Origin: Pseudoips prasinana
Taxonomy: Eukaryota > Arthropoda > Insecta > Lepidoptera > Nolidae
Reading direction: 5' to 3'
Length of the DNA: 64,000 nucleotides
Assembly (NCBI GenBank): GCA_951640165.1
Contig: OX621243.1
Coordinates: forward strand, 8,432,001-8,496,000
The position numbers were made by a program, and so were the translations under genes. Under the pieces are notes generated by a model that worked only from the letters and a program-made list of their open reading frames with translations, had not been told where the DNA came from and ran no database searches. Below are positions 45,313-54,320 of this stretch, piece by piece. How positions within the stretch are numbered: position 1 is the stretch's first letter; each line of letters opens with the position of its first letter.

Positions 45313-45534
45313 GACTGTATAGGGTTAATATGACTATAATTTTCGTAGTTTTAATTATTTTGGAATAAAAAGTTACCGATATTAAAAATGATATAAATCG
45401 ATTCAGTAAACTGAATCGATTTATATTATTATTCAGTAAACTGAATCGATTTATATCATTTTTAATATCGGTAACTTTTTATTCCAAAATAATCAAAACT
45501 ACGAAAATTATTGTCATATTAACCCTATACAGTC
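45313..45534. repeat. Long inverted duplication (~100-bp arms) inside MITE-1
   Basis: The left arm runs from 45313 ('gactgtatagggttaatatg') to about 45415, the right arm from about 45430 to 45534 ('...ttaaccctatacagtc'). The arms differ at only a few positions, and 'attcagtaaactgaatcgat' occurs twice at the centre. The sequence exists once in the intact MITE-1. Confidence 0.9.
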
Positions 45535-45934
45535 AGTAGATTCTGAACAAACTATTTTCAGGATGTGCGTTAATTAAGTTACATGTTGTATATTATTCTT
45601 GAACCTACAATTCAAGAAAAATAAAAGCGTTTCTTAACAGTAAGTAAGCTTTGTACAATATTCGATGCAATGTTAACCTAGAGTAACTACTGATTATACA
45701 ATAGTTACAAACTTTGTAGTTTGTCAGAGTTGTTGAAGCCACTACAAAGAGCTCTTACACTCTTAACGTTGAGATCTTAAAGAAAGCTCGACAGCTTAAA
45801 GTACCCTCCGAAGCAAGGACACACTCCGAATATTATTTTTCTTGTACTTACTATTTTTATTATGTTTACTATATTATTTGTAACAGGCAGGGCAAGGTTT
45901 GTATAAAAAAATATCGGAAGTTTGAATATGTATA

Positions 45935-46105
45935 TGTTAACGGAAATGTATGTAATCCGTCATTGTATACAATTCCTAGGAAATGTATGTAATTGCTAAA
46001 ATCGCACGGAAATGTGTGAAATTAATTATATTATACTTACACATTACACATTTCCTAGGAAATTTATACATTTCCTAAATAGCAATCGGAAATGTAAAAC
46101 ATTTA
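45935..46105 (+). repeat. Left terminal/subterminal repeat region of the candidate transposon
   Basis: It contains the outer inverted repeat and at least four copies of a GGAAATGTA-type motif in both orientations, such as 'tcctaggaaatgtatgta', 'acggaaatgtgtg', 'cacatttcctaggaaat' and 'tacatttcctaaatagcaat'. Such clusters are typical transposase-binding subterminal repeats. Confidence 0.65.
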
Positions 46106-46119
46106 AGATATGGGTGGGT

Positions 46120-46510
46120 ACGCTGGGACAGCGGGACGATGGGAGGGTATTGCTTCGCCGAATCAAATATAACAGTTCACTTAGGACCCTTCAATTGTTC
46201 CTCGGTGCAATAGCACATAGTTTTTGCAGCTGGCTTCTCTAGTTGCAATACTCTCGTTTTATGAGGCTATAGCCTCTTTACATCATTCTGTCTCCCGTTT
46301 TGCTCTGGAGGGTAGTGGAACAGTTCATTTTCTAACTCCTCCTTTTATTTCTTTCTGATTAAATTCGTTGCGGGATCCAAGACAGTTAAAGCGATTCTCC
46401 GGGACATGCCTGAGCCTCACCACTCAGTGTCATTTCATTGTGTGCCACTGTTGATCCTGGCTTACAGGAGTTGCAGTGGTGGGTAAGAAGGAGGGACTAG
46501 TCCCGATAAA
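46120..46510. other. GC-richer non-coding segment inside the transposon
   Basis: 'gtacgctgggacagcgggac', 'ctggcttctctagttgcaat', 'gaggctatagcctc' (palindromic) and 'ggagttgcagtggtgggtaa' are not shared with other parts of the window. It could be decayed upstream coding sequence of the integrase or an inserted repeat; no frame is readable. Confidence 0.35.
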
Positions 46511-46534
46511 AAAAAACATATTTACTCTACTTGC

Positions 46535-46895
46535 TGCTCCTGCAATACTTCAGTCTAACAAGGGCAGAGAATTTTCAAACCGAATTATTGACAATTTAAA
46601 AATATATTGACATATTTTAAAAATTATCACCCGATGAACGATTTTGATCTAAATTTTTGTGTCCAATATGTTCAAAAAAAGTTAAAGTACTAGATAATCG
46701 TCAAAATGCTAAGTAAAACCTACAACAACAAGCCGAAAAAATGCTGAAATTGAGTGAAAAGAAGTTGGCCCCTGTACCTATTGGCGCTTCAGTACGAATT
46801 GCAGTTCCTGAGGTTGATAGACGAGGAGGTGATGCACTTAACATTATTGGTGTAGTTTTGACTAAAACCGATGATGAACTAAAGTTCATTTGAAA
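46535..46895 (+). pseudogene. KRBA2-like integrase, part 1 (core end and C-terminal linker)
   Basis: Plus-strand AAPAILQSNKGREFSNRIID matches the integrase-core motif LQS-D-N-G-(R/x)-EF-x-N; here Asp is Asn and Asn is Lys, so the second catalytic Asp is lost. After stops and a deletion, the frame at about 46695 gives NLQQQAEKMLKLSEKK, then PIGASVRIAVPEVDRRGGDA and IIGVVLTKTDDELK. This is the conserved 'G-x-x-V-R-(V/I)-x-V-P-x-V-D-R-G-x-G-D' segment of KRBA2-like proteins. An in-frame TAA precedes it and a stop follows DDELKFI. The expected continuation (YQIGT...) lies 2.4 kb away at 49292. Confidence 0.75.
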
Positions 46896-46917
46896 CTGTG
46901 TTGTGTTAGGGATAGAT

Positions 46918-47022
46918 CCTCTTCTCTTCTCTTCTCTATTCTTCTCTTCTCTTCTCTATTCTTCCTATTCTTATCTCTATAATTCCTATTCTCTATAATT
47001 CCTATTCTCTATAGGAATATCC
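46918..47022 (+). repeat. TCTTC/CTATTC microsatellite
   Basis: Imperfect pentamer run 'ctcttctcttctct' grading into 'attcctattctctat' units. It links the end of integrase part 1 to the 19-bp array. Confidence 0.85.
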
Positions 47023-47024
47023 TA

Positions 47025-47268
47025 TTTTTTGGAGGCCACCCAGCTTTTTGTGGGCCACCTAGATTTTTGGGGGCCACCCAGATTTTTGGGGGCCACCCAG
47101 CTTTTTGGGGGCAACCCAGCTTTTTGGGGGCCACCCATATTTTTGGAGGCAACCCAGCTTTCTGGGGGCGACCCAGATTTTTGGGGGCCACCCAGATTTT
47201 TGGGGGCAACCCAGCTTTTTGGGGGCCACCCAGCTTTTTGGGGGCCACCCAGCTTTTTGGAGGCCAAT
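47025..47268. repeat. 19-bp minisatellite, about 12.5 units
   Basis: The unit is TTTTTGGGGGCCACCCAGC, with variants cagat, catat, gcaaccc, gcgaccc and gaggcc. The 19-base unit is not a multiple of 3 and contains no stop in any frame on either strand except at array edges. This creates five overlapping open frames with a 19-residue period (Trp-Pro-Pro-Lys or Gly-Ala-Thr-Gln repeats). These are artefacts of the array. Confidence 0.95.
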
Positions 47269-47285
47269 TATTTGCCACGCTGATT

Positions 47286-47800
47286 TTATCTTATATTATC
47301 GGAGTTTTTTATTTTCCCGCTTATATACAAACATTTAGCTTGGATGCAAACTTTTTTGAAAACTTTAGAATAGTTGCAAACATAATTTTTAAAATTGACA
47401 TCAGATGTATAGGATCTTTTGTCATATAACTCATATAGGACATCTCTACTCCGTCTAATGCCTTGAGTTGCCCAATTAGTAAATTTTATATTTTTACTAT
47501 CAACTTTAATTTTTTTAATTTTACAAACTTTATTAAATTCGTTACAAATGCAATTAAATAATATACTGTACATGTCGTTAGGGTTATTTGAGTTAGATGA
47601 AAGATGGCACAAATTAGTCTCTAGGTTGGAACTAAACTTCCCTAAGTTAGATTTTGTGAGTGGCCTACAAGTGATTATTTGCTTTTCTACAGTTATCACA
47701 TTATTTAGTCTGATCATTTGGCATTTATGGTCAGAATGAACACCGCTTACTAAACACTTCTCATCAATAGAAATAGTATTTAAAATCAAAGATTAAATAT
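47286..47800 (-). pseudogene. Non-LTR retrotransposon ORF2 fragment (endonuclease-RT linker)
   Basis: A 167-codon minus-strand frame beginning in GVHSDHKCQMI, resembling the 'SDH' end of an AP endonuclease domain. It continues through a linker with NIKFTNWATQGIRRSRDVLY and NFKNYVCNYSKVFKKVCIQAK. This pattern (W-x-T-x-G-I-x-x-S-x-x-x-L-Y, then F-K-N-Y...Y...F-x-x-V...A-K) is the Jockey/CR1-type region between endonuclease and RT. It is open but lacks both flanking catalytic domains. Confidence 0.75.
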
Positions 47801-47941
47801 ATTGTATTAAATATTAAGGTACAATTCTGTAGTGGACATTTAATTAAGGATAGTAAATTATAATGAAAAATACAGTTAAACAAAACTTATAATCTGCAGT
47901 GTTATAATATCTTTAACAGCTCCATTGTATTACGTGTAAAA

Positions 47942-48075
47942 TCAGTACCCAGTAGCAAAACCTTTGTTAGTAATTACCGCTTGACACCGATGTGGCATAG
48001 ACATTATCAGTTTCTGACATGTTTCGACTGGAATGTTTGCCCATGCCTCACAAAAACCTTCATGAAATTCATCCA
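47942..48075 (-). pseudogene. Tc1-like transposase C-terminal end
   Basis: Minus strand up to a stop at 47942 reads FCEAWANIPVETCQKLIMSM, then PHRCQAVITNKGFATGY. This matches the end of Tc1-family transposases ('...W-x-x-(I/F)-P-x-x-x-x-x-x-L-(I/V)-x-S-M-P-x-R-C-Q-A-V-I-x-x-K-G'). The DDE core upstream is not readable, so it is a relic of the last 40 or so residues. Confidence 0.85.
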
Positions 48076-48385
48076 AACTTGTATTACGATAAGTAAGTGC
48101 TCGCGTATATCGCAGCTGAAGACGATGGACTTAAAAAGAGGCAAAAAAGTACGCCGCTCGACGTACGAACCTATGTACCACTTTGTCCTCTTGCCGTGGA
48201 GACCATGGGGTGCTGGGGCTCTGAGGCAGCAGCTCATCTATTATTAAGGTCTCTCCAAAGATGCCCAAATTTTTTATGTGCATTTATGACGTCATATGTG
48301 CTCATGGAAACCGATTTAACGATTGATTAAGTCATTTCCTACCTATATTTATTTTAACGCTATCTAATAAATCGATGTTCGGCGA
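48076..48385. other. Unassigned sequence inside the transposon
   Basis: Overlapping frames on both strands (48097-48330 +, 48007-48237 -) are shadows around the Tc1 relic. Part may be more upstream Tc1 sequence, too decayed to read. Confidence 0.35.
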
Positions 48386-48389
48386 CTTA

Positions 48390-48488
48390 GCCGGTAGAGC
48401 CCCAGGACAGATATTTGTGTGCATGAACATGTCTATTTGTCATTAGTCTGGGTGTAATTATCTATATAAGTATTTAATTACAAAAGAA
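48390..48488 (+). repeat. SINE-D fragment
   Basis: 'gccccaggacagatatttgt', 'gtgcatgaacatgtctattt' and 'agtctgggtgtaattatcta' match the SINE-D body; head and 3' end are missing. Confidence 0.65.
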
Positions 48489-48599
48489 AAAAAAACGTAG
48501 TAGGTAGGTTGAGAGGTTCGAAAGACGAAAATAGTAATATTATAACAACTTGAGCTATTATTGAAATTCCTATTCACCAAGACTCACCAGGTCACCCTG

Positions 48600-49291
48600 A
48601 TAGAAGAATCATGGAACACAATATCACAATCGCTGGGATAACAGATTCAGGAATAGAAACAGGAAATAAGGAAAAGGAAACCGGGGTGCTAAAACTCTCC
48701 GGCAGACGCAGTGTTACCAAAACCGACAACGTCTGGGCCTTGCAACATATAACACTTACACACAGTGGACCGAGGAGTATATCATTGAACTGGACAAGGA
48801 ACTGAGCAGGTTACATTGGGATATCATAGGTTTGTTTGAAGTCCAAAGAGTTCTCAACAAGTGGGTCTGAAAATGAACATGGATAAGACGAAAATCATGT
48901 CAAACCTCCAACCCCACTCAATTGAAGGTTGGAGACTCTGCACGCGAAGTTGTAGAAATCTATATTATTATTTACCTAGGACAGACCATCCAACTAGGTA
49001 GGTCCAACTTCGAGAAGGTGGTCAATCATAGAATCCAACCCGCCTGGGCAGCGTTCGGGAAGCTACGTAACATCTTCTCGTCCAAAATATCGCAGTGTCT
49101 CAAGTCGAAAGTCTTCAACCAGTGTGTGTTGCCAGTGATGACTTGATGACAGAACAGATACGTGGTCGCTCACTATGAGCCTTATCAGAAGGCTCAAGGT
49201 CACCCAAAGAGCAATGGAGAGGCTAGCCCTCTCTCAGATTTCCTGGTCACCCAAAGAGCAATGGAGAGGCTAGCCCTCTCTCAGATTTCCT
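48600..49291 (+). pseudogene. Internally deleted RTE LINE: endonuclease start joined to RT end
   Basis: The frame near 48738 reads LATYNTYTQWTEEYIIELDK then ELSRLHWDIIGLFEVQR, the N-terminal RTE endonuclease block (GTYN-x-RT...W-D-(I/V)-(I/L)-G-L-x-E-x-x-R). Only a few residues later comes VGLKMNMDKTKIMSN, which belongs to the RT domain, so most endonuclease and RT palm sequence is missing. EIYIIIYLGQTIQLGRSNFE, GKLRNIFSSKISQCLKSKVF, NQCVLPVMT and RRLKVTQRAMERL follow, broken by a stop. A 47-bp direct duplication (49198-49244 and 49245-49291) ends the copy. Confidence 0.8.
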
Positions 49292-49548
49292 CCTCTATCA
49301 GATTGGTACCAAGAACGGTATCTTAAAAGAATTATATGCTCGGTCTCAGATTAATGTGTATCCAACAGTTCTTCTTGGTGCAGACGATGTACCGAGTACC
49401 GAGATTGCACTACGGTCACTTGCCAACTTGCAATCCACTGGAACCGGCCAGGGATTTAAGAAGTGCCTTTGCAAGAAGTGTGTGTTTTAAAAATAAAGTA
49501 TTATGTACTTCCAAATGCCATTCGAGCTTACCCTGCAAAAATAAATAG
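49292..49548 (+). pseudogene. KRBA2-like integrase, part 2 (C-terminal Cys-rich end)
   Basis: It starts LYQIGTKNGILKELYARSQI immediately after the RTE duplication and continues VPSTEIALRSLANLQSTGTG, then QGFKKCLCKKCVF. One frameshift later it gives KNKVLCTSKCHSSLPCKNK and stops at 49548. The spacing C-x-C-x-x-C ... C-x-x-K-C-H-x-S-x-x-C-x-N-K is the zinc-binding-like tail of KRBA2-type integrase proteins. It is the direct continuation of part 1, so the two halves were once one exon or ORF. Confidence 0.75.
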
Positions 49549-49748
49549 CTATATGAACTGACAATGTATTATAATATAAAGATTTATTTTTATACTGTGA
49601 CATTTATAATTACTTAATTATCAGATTGATTACTTGCCAAATGAAAATTTGATTTTATAAGAATAAATATAAGTTGATATTGTGATACGTTAAAAGTTAA
49701 TAGATAGTTCATTTTAGAAGTTTTAATTAGTAAGATAATATGAACATA

Positions 49749-49786
49749 TTATTATTATTTTACGTACGTACGTAAAATAATAATAA
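49749..49786. repeat. Perfect 38-bp palindrome
   Basis: Arms 49749-49767 and 49768-49786 (19 bp each) are exact complements centred on ACGTACGTACGT, flanked by ATT/AAT triplets. Confidence 0.95.
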
Positions 49787-49854
49787 CCTGATTGTCTCAA
49801 TAAGTGCTATAATAAAAATATATTATTAACAACGTGTTTTATTACAGAAAGCAT

Positions 49855-50073
49855 TTACTTTATACATTTCCTAATACGTGATTGGAATTATATACAATTC
49901 GGAAGAAATTTATACATTTCCTAGGATATCTATAAATAAATAAAAAATAAATAAATCTATGCATTAAATAGTTTTTCAAACAATATTTTATACATTTCCT
50001 AAATAGTATCGGAATTGTACACATTTCCTAGGATTTGTATACAATTCCTTGATTTCCTACATTTACGGTTACA
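49855..50073 (+). repeat. Right terminal/subterminal repeat region of the candidate transposon
   Basis: At least five 'tacatttccta' motifs (for example 'tttatacatttcctaggat', 'gtacacatttcctaggattt') and the outer inverted repeat ending 'atttacggttaca'. It mirrors 45935-46105. Confidence 0.65.
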
Positions 50074-50079
50074 TATATA

Positions 50080-50935
50080 TAATTAGGTACTTTATTTAAT
50101 TACATATATTTAATACACTAAGTGATTAAGTATAAGTACTAAACTTTGAATTGGTGATAAAGATATGAAAATGATGTATGAAATTTATGTCAATTATTAT
50201 GTCATTGGCATCAATTTCGCTAATTTGCTAAAATTAAATGTATTAAAAAAAATTAAAATACTTGCTTAATTTGTTCATAATTTTGTAGGTTTTTAAAAAG
50301 TGAGTTTTGTAAAAAGTTTTTATTTTACTTTTTAGTTACTTCCTATTAGCTCTTGATAACTAATACTACTGGCCTAGTAACATTATTGCTTGTCGTTTGT
50401 TAATATTTTATTTTGCATATAACTCTATTTACAAAATGTTTATAGAACCATCTTTTCGGATTAAATCCCTTGTAAAAATCTATGCTTTTAGAAATTTATT
50501 TCTCATACAGTATACAATTCCCTTATGAATAGAAACACTTGAGTAGGTACTTACAATTAACGTTAAATCGATCTGGAACGAAACAATTGATTATGATGCG
50601 TAAATATATATAACAGTAAAACATACGAGTTATTAGTTTATACTTTTAACTTTACCCTACTACCCACCATAGAACATTCCATAAAATAGTAACCTAGGTT
50701 TTAGCCAACTCCAAAACTAAAACGCTTAATTTTTACTCTTTTTATGGTTATATTTGTAAACCATAATCAGATATGATTATAAAACGCCAGAGGATTCTGA
50801 ATACATAAACCAACTTAGTACACCGCCGAGATTGACGCCTGGAATAGTATGAATAGCGTTAGAATAATTATATGGCTATAATAACACTGTCAGGCGCTTA
50901 CCACTCTGGCTTTATAAGTAGATAGCATATTTATT
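50080..50935. other. AT-rich, nothing recognised
   Basis: No supported feature. Confidence 0.45.
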
Positions 50936-51165
50936 CATCATCATCATCTCAGCCAAAGTACGTCCACTGCGGGGCAAAAGCCTCCCCAAAGAATGGAGGG
51001 ATATGCCATAATCGTTACGCTTGGCATACGGGTTGGTGATCGCAGGATCACAGAAAAACGCTTCTGCCCGTTCTATGGGACGTATTCCCTCGGTCGATTT
51101 CTACGCCCCCACGGGATGAGATGGGGTGATGATATTCTATGCCGTCACCACACAGCAGCATATTT
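50936..51165 (-). mobile_element. SINE-F copy
   Basis: Plus strand: (cat)n, 'ccaaagtacgtccactgcgg', 'ggcaaaagcctccccaaaga', 'catacgggttggtgatcgca' and 'gatgagatggggtgatgata' + 'ttctatgccgtcac', the full reverse complement of SINE-F including the RTE-type tail. Its body parallels 2350-2612. Confidence 0.75.
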
Positions 51166-51655
51166 ATTATACGTGCCAAATCAGTTCTGAAAACAAAGCT
51201 ACTAAATTAGAGGGTTCCTTCACAATTGTAGATCGCTAAATAAAAATTGTTAAAATTATTTTTCACATTGAAGCTTCTATATTAGTAGATCCATAACAAT
51301 CAACGATTGTGGTGATCTCATTCAAACAAACTCGGTCTTGATGAATACATCGATATATTTCCTTACCAATTACCGGAATTATTCAATGTTCAATTATTTA
51401 GATTTATCGTAGCCTAAAGACGTTTGTGAGGAGACAAACTTTGATTTATTTGGAAGACTATAATTTTGTTATTATGGAGTGGCCTCTAATGGTAGATACA
51501 AAGTCGCAATACTGAAATATCACATACATACGTTTTGCTAACGATTAGGAACGATTTTGACCTTATTTATTATTATTCATCCTTAGTAGGCACCATCCAC
51601 CAAATCAACTCAACACAAACAAACAAATAAACACATTGGAAATTATGGATTTTAA
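51166..51655. other. No gene recognised
   Basis: Nothing supported. Confidence 0.4.
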
Positions 51656-51659
51656 GAAT

Positions 51660-51835
51660 TTACTGCCGGTGGTCCTGAGTGGCGACCACGAACCAGAAGA
51701 CGCAGCGTCAACAGGACCCCTATAAGATGGACCGATGATCTTGTGAGGGTTGCTGGAAATCACTGGATGCGGATAGTGCAAGACCAGCAATTGTGGAGAG
51801 CTTTGGGGCCTACGTGTCCGTCCACCTGAGAACGT
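51660..51835 (+). pseudogene. RTE LINE C-terminal fragment
   Basis: An open plus-strand frame reads EWRPRTRRRSVNRTPIRWTD, then DLVRVAGNHWMRIVQDQQLW and RALGPTCPST before a stop. This is the final segment of the RTE polyprotein (W-R-P-R...P-x-R-W-x-D-D-L-V...W-M-R...W). The 3' tail is replaced by unrelated sequence. A minus-strand frame here is a shadow. Confidence 0.85.
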
Positions 51836-53570
51836 TTTACAGCTGATAATGGGTTCCAGGGAGCCGTTCAAAACCAGCTATTGTTGAGGTCCTGTATCTT
51901 TGTCCACTTCTCTCTGCTGACATGATCATGTTAAGTAAAGCAGATAGATGATTCTATTGGGTTTCTCGCTACCACCAACTATAATGTTAATAAATATTCT
52001 CCCAAACAGATGATTCCTATATCTAAATTAGTTCTCCGTCGCCCAAAAGTACTCTTATAACAACATCAAAAGATTCAAACACTAATATTGTAAGAATTTA
52101 ATTACTTATTATCGAAAATAAACTTTCAAAAAGGCATCATCAATTAAAACGATAGAGAACAAGTCGCAATAACTTAACTTGGCTGTGCAAATCGCCTGGC
52201 CCGGTAATTATCGGCAGCATTACTCCTGAGTATAATGTCTCATTGTTAATTGTTAGCCAAGGGATATCTAAGGCGGATCTCTTTGGTCCTGTCTGCCTTA
52301 TCTTTGTGAGAGGACCGAGACCCGCTCATTGTAAAGCGGCCTACTCGCGTTTGGATGATTTTGTCGCGGATTTCTGTGGCGAAAAGTAGGTTGGCAGGGC
52401 ATGGAGAAATATTTATAACATTCTAAATACGAGTATATATGTAATTTTAATCGTTGTACATGGTCAATTGTAGTTCTAGACATTTTGAGAATACATTTTT
52501 AAATTTATTTAATAAATTCACTTTCATGAATTATTTCACGATAAATTACATTCTTGTAAAGTGCCCAAGAATGTAATTAAAATATATGGACATAAAGCAC
52601 ACTTACACAAATAATTGTCCTCTCTGTCTTGGATCGCACTGAAAACACGAGGGAGTTGAGGTAGTAGCGATGCGACTATTTAATTACGTAGTTTAGTTTT
52701 ATTTCATTAACGTAACTATAGTAACAATATTAATAACCCTACAATTTATTAAGTACATTGAGATGTTTTTAAGATTTTTTTATGTTTATACAAGAATTCT
52801 TCTCAGTATATTTAAATCTCTAAGTATTTATTTAATTACTTACTACTATTTAACTACTAACACTTAAATTAACTATTACCATAATTTATTAAAAAAAATA
52901 TTATAATATCATAAAGCGTAGACGTCAACCGTTGATAATGACGTTCACGCGTTAAGTGACATAACGTTATCGTGAGGCTTTAAACCAAAAGTAGAATATA
53001 TCTAAACAACTTCACCTGCATCTTTAATCGTGGTCTGTAGGGACTCCAATAAAAGTCGTATAATCAATGGCTCGCTTTATAATTTCATTTTGTTCGCAAT
53101 TAGCACTCCATGTAGATTCTGAATTTCTTAACAATATCGATATTATAAAATGCAGATACGTAGCAAAACCGGTGCTTGGAATAAACGTGTACGCATACCT
53201 ATATTTTTATTTACAATAAGGTAAAGTTTATACTTATAGGCAAAGAATATATAGAGTTTTAGACAATTATTATTCTATCTCTAAATGTTGTTTTCCTTAC
53301 TATTATTGTAACTCGTATTAAAGCAAACCAGATATCATTATTGGTATTCGCAACATGTTTTTGATGTATTTTGAGGACATCCCTAAGAACCCGGGACTAG
53401 GTGAGATTTTAAATTTACAAAGAATAGAGTAACCCGTGTGTATGTAATGTTAATTACGTAACTAGATTACCAAACTTACATGAAACAGGTCGCGTAAGTA
53501 GGATCGTAATTTAGGTCGATATTTTATTTCGATAAACTTTACTGCTTTTCATGATAAAATTTTTATTTTG
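51836..53570. other. AT-rich; faint SINE-A trace only
   Basis: Near 52595-52685 'cacttacacaaataattgtc...gtagcgatgcg' may be a decayed SINE-A on the minus strand. No exon is supported in the remainder. Confidence 0.4.
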
Positions 53571-53574
53571 TCTA

Positions 53575-53745
53575 GCACATAAAACAACAAAATAACCCCT
53601 ACCCGAGGCGGAGGGCATCCCCTTTGGGGTTCAAACCTCAACTGGATGGTTACTGTCGTGGGGACGCATGAGTAATTTATTTTAAAGACGAATGTGCAAC
53701 CATCGCTCTGTGTTAATACGCGAAGACGCGGGTCTCTCTTATAAT
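53575..53745 (+). repeat. SINE-G degenerate repeat
   Basis: 'cctttggggttcaaacctca' (B-box-like) and 'tgtgttaatacgcgaagacg' + 'cgggtc' parallel 43340-43570. Confidence 0.5.
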
Positions 53746-53749
53746 TTCA

Positions 53750-53900
53750 ATTTCAATTTATTTATTGCTTTCATGGGTTTTACATAGGTATTTTAGATTA
53801 TAATACAGTACCAAACATGAACCCTGTAAGGGCACTACAACAATACAATATACTTACAAATAATTTATTGTCAAAAACTTCACATGTTAAACTTAAATTA
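53750..53900 (-). repeat. LINE 3'-terminus-like segment
   Basis: 'caatttatttattgctttca' followed by 'accctgtaagggcactacaa' has the look of reversed CR1/L2-type LINE termini common in moths. Single copy here; assignment by recall. Confidence 0.35.
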
Positions 53901-54320
53901 AAATGAATTCAATAAAATAGCATTGTGAATATCTGTAAAGTGTGCTTTTATGTTTATTTCTTTATTGAATGATTGATTCTTTATGAATTTTTATGATCGG
54001 AGGGTATTTTGCGATACTTATTCAAACAAGTAAACAATTGTCATAATAGCACGGTGGTGGTCGCGGTCGAGGTTATGGCCCTCACGAGAGTCCCTGAGGG
54101 CATCGACTTGCTTTAGGTAAGTGGCGATCTAGTCTTTCGGTTCGTCCAATACTATTGTAAAGCAGTCCCTATGTATTACAAAATAATTATCATAATCGAG
54201 TCGCAAGAAACGGAATCCACGATAAAAGTCAGTTCATGAGTCTTAATTTTCTATTGCTACCGTTTAGCACAAGGCAGGTCACGTGGCGTTACATGTACGG
54301 TTACCAGAGCTTATCACAAA

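Larger units (their letters stand above)
44523..45592. mobile_element. MITE-1 second copy, inverted, enlarged by two events
   Basis: The left end 'tatacaacatgtaacgtaat' and right end '...aattaagttacatgttgta' are the MITE-1 terminal repeats. Compared with the 395-bp copy at 16153 (read in reverse), this copy is interrupted twice: a LINE-tail-like insertion at about 44660-45190 and an inverted duplication of its own interior at 45313-45534. Imperfect 20-base direct repeats ('gaacatacgattcaagaaaa' / 'gaacctacaattcaagaaaa') flank the whole element. Confidence 0.75.
45935..50073 (+). mobile_element. Candidate integrase-encoding (Ginger/KRBA2-like) DNA transposon, 4.1 kb, defective
   Basis: The left end TGTTAACGGAAATGTATGTA and the right end read in reverse, TGTAACCGTAAATGTAGGAA, are related. 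The similarity extends about 65 bases through the shared blocks 'attgtatacaa', 'tcctaggaaatgt' and 'caatt'/'taatt'. TATA precedes 45935 and follows 50073, a possible 4-bp target duplication, though the flanks are TA-rich. Subterminal sequence at both ends is full of 'catttcctaggaaatg'-type motifs. Inside, in the plus orientation, are two parts of a KRBA2-like integrase (46535-46895, 49292-49548). Ginger-type transposons are known to combine a retrotransposon-like integrase with TGT...ACA termini and short target duplications. The boundary is my inference; the inverted ends and coding pieces are seen directly. Confidence 0.55.

Noticed and set aside
47009..47338. Five overlapping open frames with WPPK or GATQ repeats
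   Set aside because: Explained by the 19-bp tandem array, which lacks stops in all frames.
46895..49292. Gap between integrase halves as an intron
   Set aside because: No donor follows DDELK (a stop comes first) and the gap is composed of identifiable repeat and element debris.
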